Assembly (NCBI GenBank): GCA_937897785.1
Contig: CALCNB010000305.1
Coordinates: forward strand, 1-5,316
DNA: 5,316 bases
Origin: an uncultured Cellvibrionales bacterium
GTDB taxonomy: Bacteria; Pseudomonadota; Gammaproteobacteria; Pseudomonadales; UBA7434
Direction of reading: 5' to 3'
The number at the start of each line of letters is the position of its first letter. Within the stretch, counting starts at the first letter, position 1. This document shows positions 1 through 5,316 of this stretch, in pieces. The position numbers and the translations under genes were made by a program. The notes below the pieces were generated by a model that saw only the letters and a program-made list of their open reading frames with translations, searched no databases and was not told where the DNA came from.

Positions 1-1
1 A

Positions 2-961
2 GAAATAAACTACGCACGACTCTCAGTGACCGACCGCTGTGATTTCCGCTGCGTGTACTGTATGGCTGAAAAAATGACCTTTGTTCCTAAAAAAGACGTA
101 CTGTCACTTGAAGAGCTTTATCAAACTGCCGCTGCTCTGATCGCCAGTGGGATCAGAAAAATTCGACTGACCGGTGGAGAGCCATTGATTCGCAATGACA
201 TCATGTGGTTAATTAAAAAAATTAGCCGGCTAGAAGGACTTGAAGAGTTGACACTAACGACCAATGGTTCACAGCTTGTTAAATACGCTGAGCAACTCAA
301 AGCCTGTGGTGTTAGGCGAATTAATATTAGTCTTGATACATTAGACGCAGATAAATTTCAAACGATTACTCGTACAGGTAAATTACAGCCGGTTCTTGAC
401 GGTATTGATGCGGCAATTGACGCTGGCTTTGAATCCATTAAATTAAATAGTGTTATCTTAAAAAATCGCAATGACGATGAAATCATTCCATTAATTAACT
501 TCGCAAAAAAAAGATCAATCGATATTGCTTTTATTGAAGAGATGCCACTTGGGGATATCGTAGAGCATGACCGCTTATTAGCTTTTTGTTCCAGCGATGA
601 GATACGTCAAATCATTGAGCAAGAATTCTCACTAACGCCAAGCGATAAAAAAACTAACGGGCCTGCTAAATACTTTAGCTTGGCAAATAGCCCGACAAAG
701 ATCGGCTTTATTTCACCGCACAGCCATAATTTTTGCGGCGATTGTAATCGTATCAGAATCACTGTCGAAGGTCAGTTATTACTTTGCTTAGGCAACGAAC
801 ATTCAGTTGATCTACGCAGCCTATTGCGCAACCAGCACTACCATCAAGATCAACTCATCCAAGCTATTAAAAATAGCATGGCGATTAAACCCGAACGGCA
901 TTATTTCAACCTAGCGGAACAACCACAGATTGTTCGGTTTATGAATGCGACTGGCGGTTAA
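2..961 (+). CDS. moaA: GTP 3',8-cyclase MoaA (5' end cut by window edge)
   Basis: Radical-SAM enzyme that with MoaC converts GTP to cyclic pyranopterin monophosphate, the first step of molybdenum cofactor synthesis in the cytoplasm. The frame is open to the window edge: codons before the GTG at 26 read EINYARLS, the conserved lead-in to the family's LSVTDRCDFRC, so position 26 is not the real start and roughly 10-15 N-terminal residues lie outside. The N-terminal 4Fe-4S/SAM cluster motif is C-x3-C-x2-C (CDFRCVYC, bases 38-61). The SAM-binding GGEP follows in RLTGGEPLIR. The C-terminal cluster is C-x2-C-x13-C (from FCGDCNRIRIT to LLLCLG), and the two arginines of NRIR match the GTP-binding pair known in MoaA. 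The protein ends in the conserved Gly-Gly tail (FMNATGG). It therefore looks intact and functional apart from the cut. The wording is close to Pseudomonas-type MoaA. Confidence 0.96.
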   Translation, partial: EINYARLSVTDRCDFRCVYCMAEKMTFVPKKDVLSLEELYQTAAALIASGIRKIRLTGGEPLIRNDIMWLIKKISRLEGLEELTLTTNGSQLVKYAEQLKACGVRRINISLDTLDADKFQTITRTGKLQPVLDGIDAAIDAGFESIKLNSVILKNRNDDEIIPLINFAKKRSIDIAFIEEMPLGDIVEHDRLLAFCSSDEIRQIIEQEFSLTPSDKKTNGPAKYFSLANSPTKIGFISPHSHNFCGDCNRIRITVEGQLLLCLGNEHSVDLRSLLRNQHYHQDQLIQAIKNSMAIKPERHYFNLAEQPQIVRFMNATGG

Positions 962-985
962 CAAACTATTCATTCCTTTTACAAT
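958..985 (+). promoter_or_regulatory. candidate sigma70 promoter at the moaA/LLM junction
   Basis: TTAACA (958-963, overlapping the moaA stop) and TACAAT (980-985) are separated by 16 bases, each matching five of six consensus positions. Transcription would begin near 991-993, almost on the ribosome binding site of the LLM gene, so the leader would be only about 10 bases. The region is AT-rich, so a chance match is quite possible. If real, the LLM gene can be transcribed independently of moaA. Confidence 0.3.
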
Positions 986-1002
986 TTTATTAGGGCAATA
1001 AC

Positions 1003-2061
1003 ATGACCAACAGCACAGCCAAGCATCCAGAACTCAGTTGCTATTTATTACCCGGTCATACGACCTCTCCCGCTGACGCTATCACTGAAGCCCAACAAGC
1101 CGAAACATTAGGTTTAGGTAAAGTGTGGCTCTCTGAACGCTTTGATGTCAAAGATGCAGGTGTTATTTGTTCAGCAGCACTCGCCAGCACCTCAGCGATT
1201 CGTGTGGCTACCGCAGGAACCAACCTGCACACCCGTCACCCGATGGTGCTAGCAACGATGTGCAGCTCATTACACTACTTGTCTGGTGGTCGCTTTACAC
1301 TAGGCCTAGCCAGAGGAGTCAGTATTCGCAATGAACTAATGGGTCTTAAATCGGTTAATAACCAACAATTTGTCGAAGGTATCAACATACTTCGACAACT
1401 GTGGCGAGGTGATAAAGTCATGGGCTATGACGGACCGATGGGTCACCTACCCTACCTCAGCATGGGTGATTGGCTAGATGCCAATATCCCTATTCATTTT
1501 GTTGGTTTTGGTGCAAAAAGTTTGCGCTTTGCCGGTGAACACTTTGATGGTGCTCACCTGCATACCTTTATCACCGATCACGGCTTACGAAGAGCGAAAG
1601 CCATGCTCAATGAAGGCGAAGAGAAAGCAGGCAGAGCTCCGAATACAGTGAAAATGTGGCCGGTATTAGCTACAGCACTTAACCCTAGCCGCGAAGACTA
1701 CCTGCGTAAAATGGTTGGTCGAATGGCCACTTATATGCAGGCTCCCGGTTATGCCGAAATGCTTATTGCACTGAATGAGTGGGATACCGAACCGTTGGAA
1801 GCCTTTCGCGCCAACAAAACTGTCAGCTCAATAGCCGGCGGTATTGACAGTGTTGCCACGCTAGAGCAACTCGATGAAATTAGCACACTGATTCCAGACG
1901 AATGGTTACCCTCTGCTTCAGGTAGCGCTGAACAGTGTGCCTTAGCCTGGAAGAATCAATTAGATAACGGTGCCGATGGGGTGGTGATACACGGCTCTAC
2001 GCCCAAGGAATTTGCGCCGGTAATCAAAGCCTACGAAACCTTAAAAGCGCAAGCCAACTAA
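1003..2061 (+). CDS. LLM class flavin- or F420-dependent oxidoreductase
   Basis: Predicted cytoplasmic TIM-barrel oxidoreductase of the bacterial luciferase-like monooxygenase fold, which uses reduced FMN or coenzyme F420. The reaction and substrate cannot be read from the sequence. Its 352 residues fit the family. Typical segments in order are the opening strand (SCYLLPG, residues 12-18), an ETLGLGKVWLSERF helix-strand block (34-47), the strand RVATAGTNL with the following HP-containing helix (67-81), and the hallmark LSGGRFTLGLARG (93-105). FVGFGAKSLRFAGEHFDG (166-183) is the usual late-barrel segment, and GADGVVIHG near the C-terminus is the last strand. From memory it resembles the MSMEG_2249-type subfamily labelled probable F420-dependent. 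ATG at 1003 is preceded by AGGG (992-995) at good spacing. It lies 41 bases after moaA with no hairpin between, so cotranscription is possible, though no link to molybdopterin is evident. Fold assignment is firm; subfamily and cofactor are tentative. Confidence 0.85.
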   Translation: MTNSTAKHPELSCYLLPGHTTSPADAITEAQQAETLGLGKVWLSERFDVKDAGVICSAALASTSAIRVATAGTNLHTRHPMVLATMCSSLHYLSGGRFTLGLARGVSIRNELMGLKSVNNQQFVEGINILRQLWRGDKVMGYDGPMGHLPYLSMGDWLDANIPIHFVGFGAKSLRFAGEHFDGAHLHTFITDHGLRRAKAMLNEGEEKAGRAPNTVKMWPVLATALNPSREDYLRKMVGRMATYMQAPGYAEMLIALNEWDTEPLEAFRANKTVSSIAGGIDSVATLEQLDEISTLIPDEWLPSASGSAEQCALAWKNQLDNGADGVVIHGSTPKEFAPVIKAYETLKAQAN

Positions 2062-2495
2062 CCTTGCTGCCAATCAAACGCAACAAGCGTTTGGCTTTTC
2101 AAACCCGATAGTATTAAAGTTAGCGCCTTAGCCAGTTCGTCGGGCGTATAAGCTAATGGCGGCAATACTCCCCATACCGGTTTGGGCCATGCTGGGTCAT
2201 GATAAAAGCGGGCAATGTGATGGATATGGAGTTGCGATACGATATTCCCTAGCGCAGCAATATTTAATTTGTCCGCCTTAAACTGCCCCTGCAGTAATTG
2301 AGAGGTCATATTGGATTCTAGCTGATATTGCTGCTGGTCATGGTCATTAAGTTCAATTAATTCACGGATTGATGCCCGTCTTGGCACCAATATCAGCCAA
2401 GGATAATTAGCATCATTCATGAGCAGCATGTCACAAAGAGGCAATGCGGCTACGCGTACTGTGTCTCGTTCTAATTGTGAGTCTATTCTGAACAT
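2058..2495 (-). CDS. HIT (histidine triad) family hydrolase
   Basis: Small cytoplasmic HIT-domain protein, a family of nucleotidyl hydrolases and transferases acting on nucleoside phosphoramidates or dinucleoside polyphosphates; the substrate of this subgroup is not known to me. The catalytic motif is QLHIHHIAR (residues 88-96): the first triad position is Gln, as in many proteobacterial members, while H90 and H92 (the usual nucleophile) are present. Around it are the subgroup signatures LLMNDANYPWLILVPRR (24-40) and DPAWPKPVWG (100-109). I place the start at the ATG whose last base pairs at 2495 (145 residues), because the family begins with MF-x-(I/L)-D and this has MFRIDSQLERDT, with AGG 7 bases upstream on the coding strand. 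A longer reading from 2528 adds 11 hydrophobic residues foreign to the family. Its TAG overlaps the TAA of the convergent LLM gene by three bases. Confidence 0.9.
   Translation of the reverse strand: MFRIDSQLERDTVRVAALPLCDMLLMNDANYPWLILVPRRASIRELIELNDHDQQQYQLESNMTSQLLQGQFKADKLNIAALGNIVSQLHIHHIARFYHDPAWPKPVWGVLPPLAYTPDELAKALTLILSGLKSQTLVAFDWQQG
2075..2099 (+). terminator. candidate intrinsic terminator of the LLM gene, inside the convergent HIT gene
   Basis: A 7-bp perfect stem, CAAACGC (2075-2081) and GCGTTTG (2087-2093), with a 5-base loop is followed by GCTTTTC on the plus strand. It starts 13 bases after the LLM stop. The T run is short, so termination may be weak. Read from the other strand it has no T run, so it would act only on the LLM transcript. 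The same bases encode the last residues of the HIT protein. Confidence 0.45.
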
Positions 2496-2531
2496 CTTCC
2501 AACCTATTACAATAATTGCGGCTACCATTTT

Positions 2532-2537
2532 ATCATA
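2532..2537 (-). promoter_or_regulatory. candidate -10 element for the HIT gene
   Basis: On the minus strand TATGAT, preceded by TGCT, resembles an extended -10 box; no good -35 hexamer is visible 16-18 bases upstream. Transcription would begin near 2525, leaving about a 30-base leader before the ATG at 2495 and excluding the longer start at 2528. The call rests on one hexamer and its position. Confidence 0.25.
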
Positions 2538-2615
2538 AGCAGCCTGAAATTATTCCTTATATTCTCTGCGCTAAAACCCTCGCTATCCAATACTTGCGAG
2601 GCCCTGTATTTTTAC

Positions 2616-2639
2616 GTTAAGGTGCTAGTTAAGCTTAAC
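2616..2639. promoter_or_regulatory. operator-like palindrome with repeated half-site upstream of efpL
   Basis: GTTAAGCTTAAC (2628-2639) is a perfect 12-bp palindrome. Its half-site GTTAAG occurs again in direct orientation at 2616-2621, 12 bases upstream. The cluster lies in the HIT/efpL divergent region, 43 bases before the efpL ATG, where a repressor could act. I know of no regulator with this site. A 12-bp palindrome alone is expected about once by chance in a window this long, so only the extra half-site and the location make it notable. Confidence 0.25.
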
Positions 2640-2681
2640 AAGAATACGCCCAACCAGACTGATGATCATAGCGAGCAATGT

Positions 2682-3245
2682 ATGAAAGCCACCGACGTTA
2701 AAAAAGGCAATGTCATTGAACATAATAATAATGCCTATCAAGTCCGTGATATTGAAAAGTCTTCCGCCCAAGGCCGTGGTGGCAATGTGACCTACCGTTT
2801 TACGCTCTATTCAATAGCCAATGGCTCAAAACTAGATCTTAGTCTTCGAGCGGATGATGAATTATCGGAGCTCGACTTAATTCGCCGCGAGAGTAGCTTC
2901 TCTTATATGGATGGCGATGCCTTTGTATTTTTAGATAATGAAGATTATTCTTCTCACACCATCGACGCTGATCAGGTGGGTGATATGGCAAAGTATATCA
3001 GCGAGGGTTTGGACGGCGTTTTTGTGCAAATCATTGATGATAAGCCAATCGGCATTCAGTTGCCGGCTAGCGTTGTACTGGAGGTTATCGATACCCCTCC
3101 CGAATTAAAAGGCGGCTCAGCGACTAAACGCTCAAAGCCCGCCGTACTGAGTACAGGTATTGAGATCCAAGTACCGGAGTACATTGTAAACGGCGAAAAA
3201 ATTACTGTCTCTACTACAACCGGTGAATTTGGCGGTCGTGCTTAA
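2682..3245 (+). CDS. efpL: Elongation factor P-like protein EfpL (YeiP)
   Basis: Paralogue of EF-P that binds stalled ribosomes and promotes peptide bond formation at proline-rich stretches. The 187 residues compare with 190 in E. coli YeiP. The N-terminal KOW-like domain (about 1-62) begins KATDVKKGNVI. Its tip loop, SSAQGRGGN, puts Arg32 where E. coli EfpL has Arg33, rather than the lysine that is modified in classical EF-P. An OB domain follows (about 65-125, with FSYMDGDAFVFLDNEDY), then a C-terminal OB domain carrying the complete EF-P signature (K152-P-A ... G159 ... VPEY ... G171). I chose the ATG at 2682 because it aligns with the family start; its Shine-Dalgarno is weak. A GTG at 2622 would add 20 residues (LVKLNKNTPN and on) with no family counterpart. 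It overlaps tag by 8 bases. No modification-enzyme genes (epmA, epmB, earP) are nearby, consistent with an unmodified arginine loop. Confidence 0.93.
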   Translation: MKATDVKKGNVIEHNNNAYQVRDIEKSSAQGRGGNVTYRFTLYSIANGSKLDLSLRADDELSELDLIRRESSFSYMDGDAFVFLDNEDYSSHTIDADQVGDMAKYISEGLDGVFVQIIDDKPIGIQLPASVVLEVIDTPPELKGGSATKRSKPAVLSTGIEIQVPEYIVNGEKITVSTTTGEFGGRA

Positions 3246-3813
3246 TCGCTGCGGTTGGTGTGGCGATGATGCCGATTACCAACGCTACCATGACCATGAG
3301 TGGGCAGTGCCGGCCTTTGACGATCAATTATTATTTGAAATGCTTATTTTAGAAGGTGCTCAAGCGGGTTTAAATTGGCTGACTATATTGCGTAAGCGTG
3401 AAAATTATCGACAGGCTTTCGATTATTTTGATCCGCATAAAATCGCCGCTTACGATGAAAAAAAAATTCAGCAGTTAAAAAATAATTCGGGCATTGTTCG
3501 TCATTCACAGAAAATTCGTTCGGCTATCAATAACGCCCAATGCTATTTAATTCTTTGCCAACAAAAAAACAGCTTTTCTGATTACCTCTGGGATTTTGTT
3601 GACTATAAACCCATACAGAATCATTGGCGTGAATTGAAAGATATTCCCACTACTACGCCATTATCTAAGACGCTAAGTAAAGACCTAAAGCAGCGTGGCT
3701 TTTCATTCGTCGGGCCAACAATCACCTATGCTTTTATGCAAGCCGTTGGATTGGTCAATGACCACTTGACCAGCTGCCACCGCCATCCCAACCACGACAC
3801 GATTCCTCGTTAG
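3238..3813 (+). CDS. tag: DNA-3-methyladenine glycosylase I (Tag)
   Basis: Base-excision repair enzyme that removes 3-methyladenine from alkylated DNA, leaving an abasic site. The whole protein aligns with E. coli Tag (187 residues) at a constant offset of one. The zinc ligands are all visible: C5 and H18 in the N-terminal RCGW and YHDHEW segments, H176 and C180 in NDHLTSC, matching E. coli C4, H17, H175 and C179. The base-pocket residues E39 and W47 lie in LEGAQAGLNW, with Y17 beside the zinc histidine. KRGFSFVGPT and YAFMQAVGLVNDH are family hallmarks of the C-terminal part. I prefer the GTG at 3238 (191 residues), which starts three residues before RCGW, as E. coli Tag starts with MERCGW. 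GTG at 3223 would add five residues and cannot be excluded. GGCGG (3231-3235) is a poor ribosome site, so translation is probably coupled to efpL, whose last 8 bases overlap this start. Confidence 0.95.
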   Translation: MLNRCGWCGDDADYQRYHDHEWAVPAFDDQLLFEMLILEGAQAGLNWLTILRKRENYRQAFDYFDPHKIAAYDEKKIQQLKNNSGIVRHSQKIRSAINNAQCYLILCQQKNSFSDYLWDFVDYKPIQNHWRELKDIPTTTPLSKTLSKDLKQRGFSFVGPTITYAFMQAVGLVNDHLTSCHRHPNHDTIPR

Positions 3814-3817
3814 GGTG

Positions 3818-4936
3818 TTAGGGCGCTACAGCCTCCCAGCTGTCAAAACCGTATGGCGCATGCAGACCGAATAATGCATTTTCATGCATGCCATAGCCAA
3901 TCTCACCCGTAGACAACTCCCAGCGGCAAAGCATTTCGTTGAGCCCTTGGATTTCAGCAAACTGCGCCGCATTGGTCATATCCCATTTCTGACCCGTTAC
4001 GGTTAAAGGCCCCTGATAACAGCCCAGAGAATGCGGCTCACCGGGGCGATAACCAGAGCCTCCTAATAAGTAATTGGTTCTCAATGGTGTGCCGACTGCC
4101 ACAATATCGGAATGCGCAAAACTAATAATCGTTTTGCTAATTTCTCGGGTTCCCGTTTTAAAAGTGATCTCATGCTTTGGGCTACCGAGATGAATCACCG
4201 GCTCATCAAGACCATAGCGCGGCACTTTCACCGCTTCTTCTAACATGCGGTTACCTTGGCCATCCTCATCAAAATATACTTTAATCATGTAATCTTTAAA
4301 TTGCATCGGAATCCAATTATGAAAATGGCCAAATTTATCCAACTCTCGATACTTTGACTTTATGCCCTCTGGCTCTACTTCGCCGACATTGGGTCTGACA
4401 CCCCAAGAGTGATCGCGAGCACCCATCCAGCGGTCAGGCGTGACGTCATAGCGCTGACCAGCGACAGTAATATATCCCGTATAATTTCCTACCTGCGCAA
4501 AACGCGTGGTGTGTTCGGTGAGACGATTACCGGTACGGCGATAAGTAACAGGTTCTTCTAATGCTGGCACAAAACCATCAAATGTAATATCAAAGTCGAT
4601 ATCCCATTCATTAGGCTCACACCACATGCGAATTTTTTTGAGTCCTTCGAGTACTTCAACGCCGAACGGCCCTACTGTCGTATTAAGACGATCGTTACCT
4701 AACTCTCTGGACGCCCTAACGACATAGTGGTGGTCACCATGAGAAACCGTCACAAAGGCATCAATGACACCGAGATTAGGGTACTGCCCCATACCCGCGA
4801 CCAAAAAGAGCTCATCGTCACAACCATGGCAATTAAAATAATAACGATCATAGAAATTACGGTCGCCAGTATAAACATGATCGAAGGTATCGGGTGTCTG
4901 ATGAGCAAGTAAATCATCTAGTGGGCTAAGTGGCAT
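3818..4936 (-). CDS. Uncharacterised RDHSWG-motif protein, possibly CrtC/AttH-like fold
   Basis: Function not recognised with confidence. The 372-residue product has no signal peptide or membrane segment, so it is probably cytoplasmic. It is rich in aromatics and alternating beta-type strands. The strongest landmark is DRWMGARDHSWGVR (residues 168-181), followed by HFHNWIPMQF (204-213) and a run of strands to a Gly/Tyr-rich C-terminal part (YLLGGSGYRPGEPHSLGCYQG, interrupted by no charged patch). Proteins with this motif fall, as I recall, in Pfam domains of unknown function (DUF7065 then DUF7064) and distantly resemble the two-domain lipocalin-like fold of carotenoid hydratase CrtC and AttH. 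That link is inference. The ATG at 4936 has a strong AGGAG 7-8 bases upstream on the coding strand. It sits downstream of a Nudix gene on the same strand across a gap of about 143 bases, so it probably has its own promoter. Its stop lies 4 bases from that of tag. Confidence 0.7.
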   Translation of the reverse strand: MPLSPLDDLLAHQTPDTFDHVYTGDRNFYDRYYFNCHGCDDELFLVAGMGQYPNLGVIDAFVTVSHGDHHYVVRASRELGNDRLNTTVGPFGVEVLEGLKKIRMWCEPNEWDIDFDITFDGFVPALEEPVTYRRTGNRLTEHTTRFAQVGNYTGYITVAGQRYDVTPDRWMGARDHSWGVRPNVGEVEPEGIKSKYRELDKFGHFHNWIPMQFKDYMIKVYFDEDGQGNRMLEEAVKVPRYGLDEPVIHLGSPKHEITFKTGTREISKTIISFAHSDIVAVGTPLRTNYLLGGSGYRPGEPHSLGCYQGPLTVTGQKWDMTNAAQFAEIQGLNEMLCRWELSTGEIGYGMHENALFGLHAPYGFDSWEAVAP

Positions 4937-4944
4937 AGTTACTC

Positions 4945-4950
4945 CTACAA
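4945..4950 (-). other. strong ribosome binding site of the RDHSWG gene
   Basis: On the minus strand GTAGGAGTAACT precedes the ATG at 4936, placing a near-ideal AGGAG core 7-8 bases upstream. It is the best Shine-Dalgarno in the window and fixes the start of this gene. Confidence 0.6.
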
Positions 4951-4966
4951 ATTCAAAGTCCGTCCA

Positions 4967-4994
4967 TCTATAAATGGAACCGTTATTAGATCAA
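4967..4994 (-). promoter_or_regulatory. candidate sigma70 promoter of the RDHSWG gene
   Basis: On the minus strand TTGATC (4994-4989) and TATAGA (4972-4967) are 16 bases apart, giving a start near 4960 and a leader of about 25 bases with the Shine-Dalgarno inside it. A second possible pair lies upstream: TTGATT (5020-5015) and TATGTT (4998-4993), also with 16 bases between. The -10 of the first pair lies within an interrupted palindrome, TCCAT-6-ATGGA (4963-4978), where a regulator could bind. Both hexamer pairs are imperfect. Confidence 0.35.
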
Positions 4995-5079
4995 CATAGG
5001 ATAATAATCTCTGGAATCAAGAAATTCGATTACAGCGTAGAAAGTCAGGACAAAGAAAAAAGCATAATCCGTCAGAGCA

Positions 5080-5316
5080 TCAACGGTACCATTGAGGAAT
5101 ATCTGCACCCAAGGCTCGCAGTATTTCGTCGATCATTGATAAGGTAAGGCCCCAAATGACATTACCTTGGTAACGATAACAAGGCATTTCAATTTTTCGA
5201 TCTTGGTATTTCATTTCATAGACACCGCGGTTTTCAAGTGCTGCAAAAAAACTTAATGGCACCCACACGGTATCCGCAACCTCATGATTAGCAACTAATT
5301 TGGGCTTATTCTGTAC
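5080..5316 (-). CDS. C-terminal part of a CoA-pyrophosphatase-type Nudix hydrolase (5' end cut)
   Basis: Last 78 residues of a Nudix hydrolase of the NudL/CoAse type, which cleave the diphosphate of coenzyme A and related nucleotides. The frame stays open to the right window edge, so the internal GTG at 5268 is not the real start. Readable landmarks are NHEVADTVWVPLSFF (the E-V-x-x-V-x-VPLS strand that follows the catalytic helix), then MPCYRYQGNVIWGLTLSMI, matching the family pattern of a tyrosine-rich strand followed by IWGLT and a C-terminal helix, and a short tail ending in IPQWYR. The Nudix box (GX5EX7REUXEEXGU) and the CoAse signature lie outside the window, so catalytic competence and exact substrate cannot be judged. 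It is on the same strand as the RDHSWG gene downstream. Confidence 0.8.
   Translation of the reverse strand, partial: VQNKPKLVANHEVADTVWVPLSFFAALENRGVYEMKYQDRKIEMPCYRYQGNVIWGLTLSMIDEILRALGADIPQWYR

Noticed and set aside
26..28. GTG 26 as the start of MoaA
   Set aside because: The frame is open upstream and encodes the conserved residues that precede TDRCDFRC in MoaA, so the gene simply runs off the window.
2622..2681. 20-residue N-terminal extension of EfpL from GTG 2622
   Set aside because: It has no counterpart in EF-P or YeiP proteins, and the ATG at 2682 matches the family start.
3828..3843. Hairpin ACAGC/GCTGT between the convergent 3' ends of tag and the RDHSWG gene
   Set aside because: It has only a 5-bp stem with no T run on either strand, and lies within the RDHSWG coding end, so it is not supported as a terminator.
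4727..4912. Plus-strand open frame of 61 codons
   Set aside because: It lies wholly antisense to the N-terminal part of the RDHSWG gene, has low-complexity Ile/Thr-rich sequence with no family resemblance, and no ribosome site.
5052..5086. T-rich tract after the Nudix stop with a weak CCGTT/GACGG stem, as a terminator
   Set aside because: On the minus strand TTTTTTCTTT is present, but the stem is short, includes a wobble pair and is separated from the T run by seven bases; not convincing.
1003..5316. A defence, toxin-antitoxin or mobile system
   Set aside because: No nuclease, methyltransferase, integrase, transposase, toxin or repeat-array signature is visible; the genes are independent housekeeping or metabolic types.

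Overview
The window looks like a piece of a gammaproteobacterial chromosome with modest GC content (about the mid-40s per cent by eye). The MoaA, EfpL/YeiP and Tag products read as close gammaproteobacterial relatives, and MoaA and the HIT protein are closest in wording to Pseudomonas-type sequences. The flavin/F420-type LLM oxidoreductase and the RDHSWG-motif protein are types I associate with environmental, often marine, lipid- or hydrocarbon-using gammaproteobacteria and with actinobacteria. That placement is an inference. I see no insertion sequences, tRNA or rRNA genes, CRISPR arrays, phage genes or toxin-antitoxin genes.

Layout from left to right. The left edge cuts moaA (molybdenum cofactor synthesis), which runs off the window at its 5' end. 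It is followed 41 bases later on the same strand by a luciferase-like monooxygenase-fold oxidoreductase. That gene meets a HIT-family hydrolase head-on, and their stop codons overlap. The HIT gene is divergent from a two-gene plus-strand unit, efpL-tag (EF-P-like translation factor, then 3-methyladenine DNA glycosylase I), whose genes overlap by 8 bases. tag meets a minus-strand gene of unknown function (RDHSWG motif, beta-rich, possibly a CrtC/AttH-like lipocalin fold) end to end with a 4-base gap. Upstream of that gene on the same strand is the 3' end of a CoA-type Nudix hydrolase that is cut by the right edge.

The genes do not form one pathway. Most are housekeeping: cofactor synthesis, nucleotide clean-up by HIT and Nudix, polyproline translation relief and alkylation repair. 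The least explained are the LLM oxidoreductase, whose cofactor and substrate are unknown, and the 372-residue RDHSWG protein. The window is densely packed, with no gene-free stretch over 300 bases. The longest gaps are the HIT/efpL divergent region (about 186 bases), which holds a small palindrome with a repeated half-site, and the region upstream of the RDHSWG gene (about 143 bases), which holds candidate promoters. I found no convincing new system.
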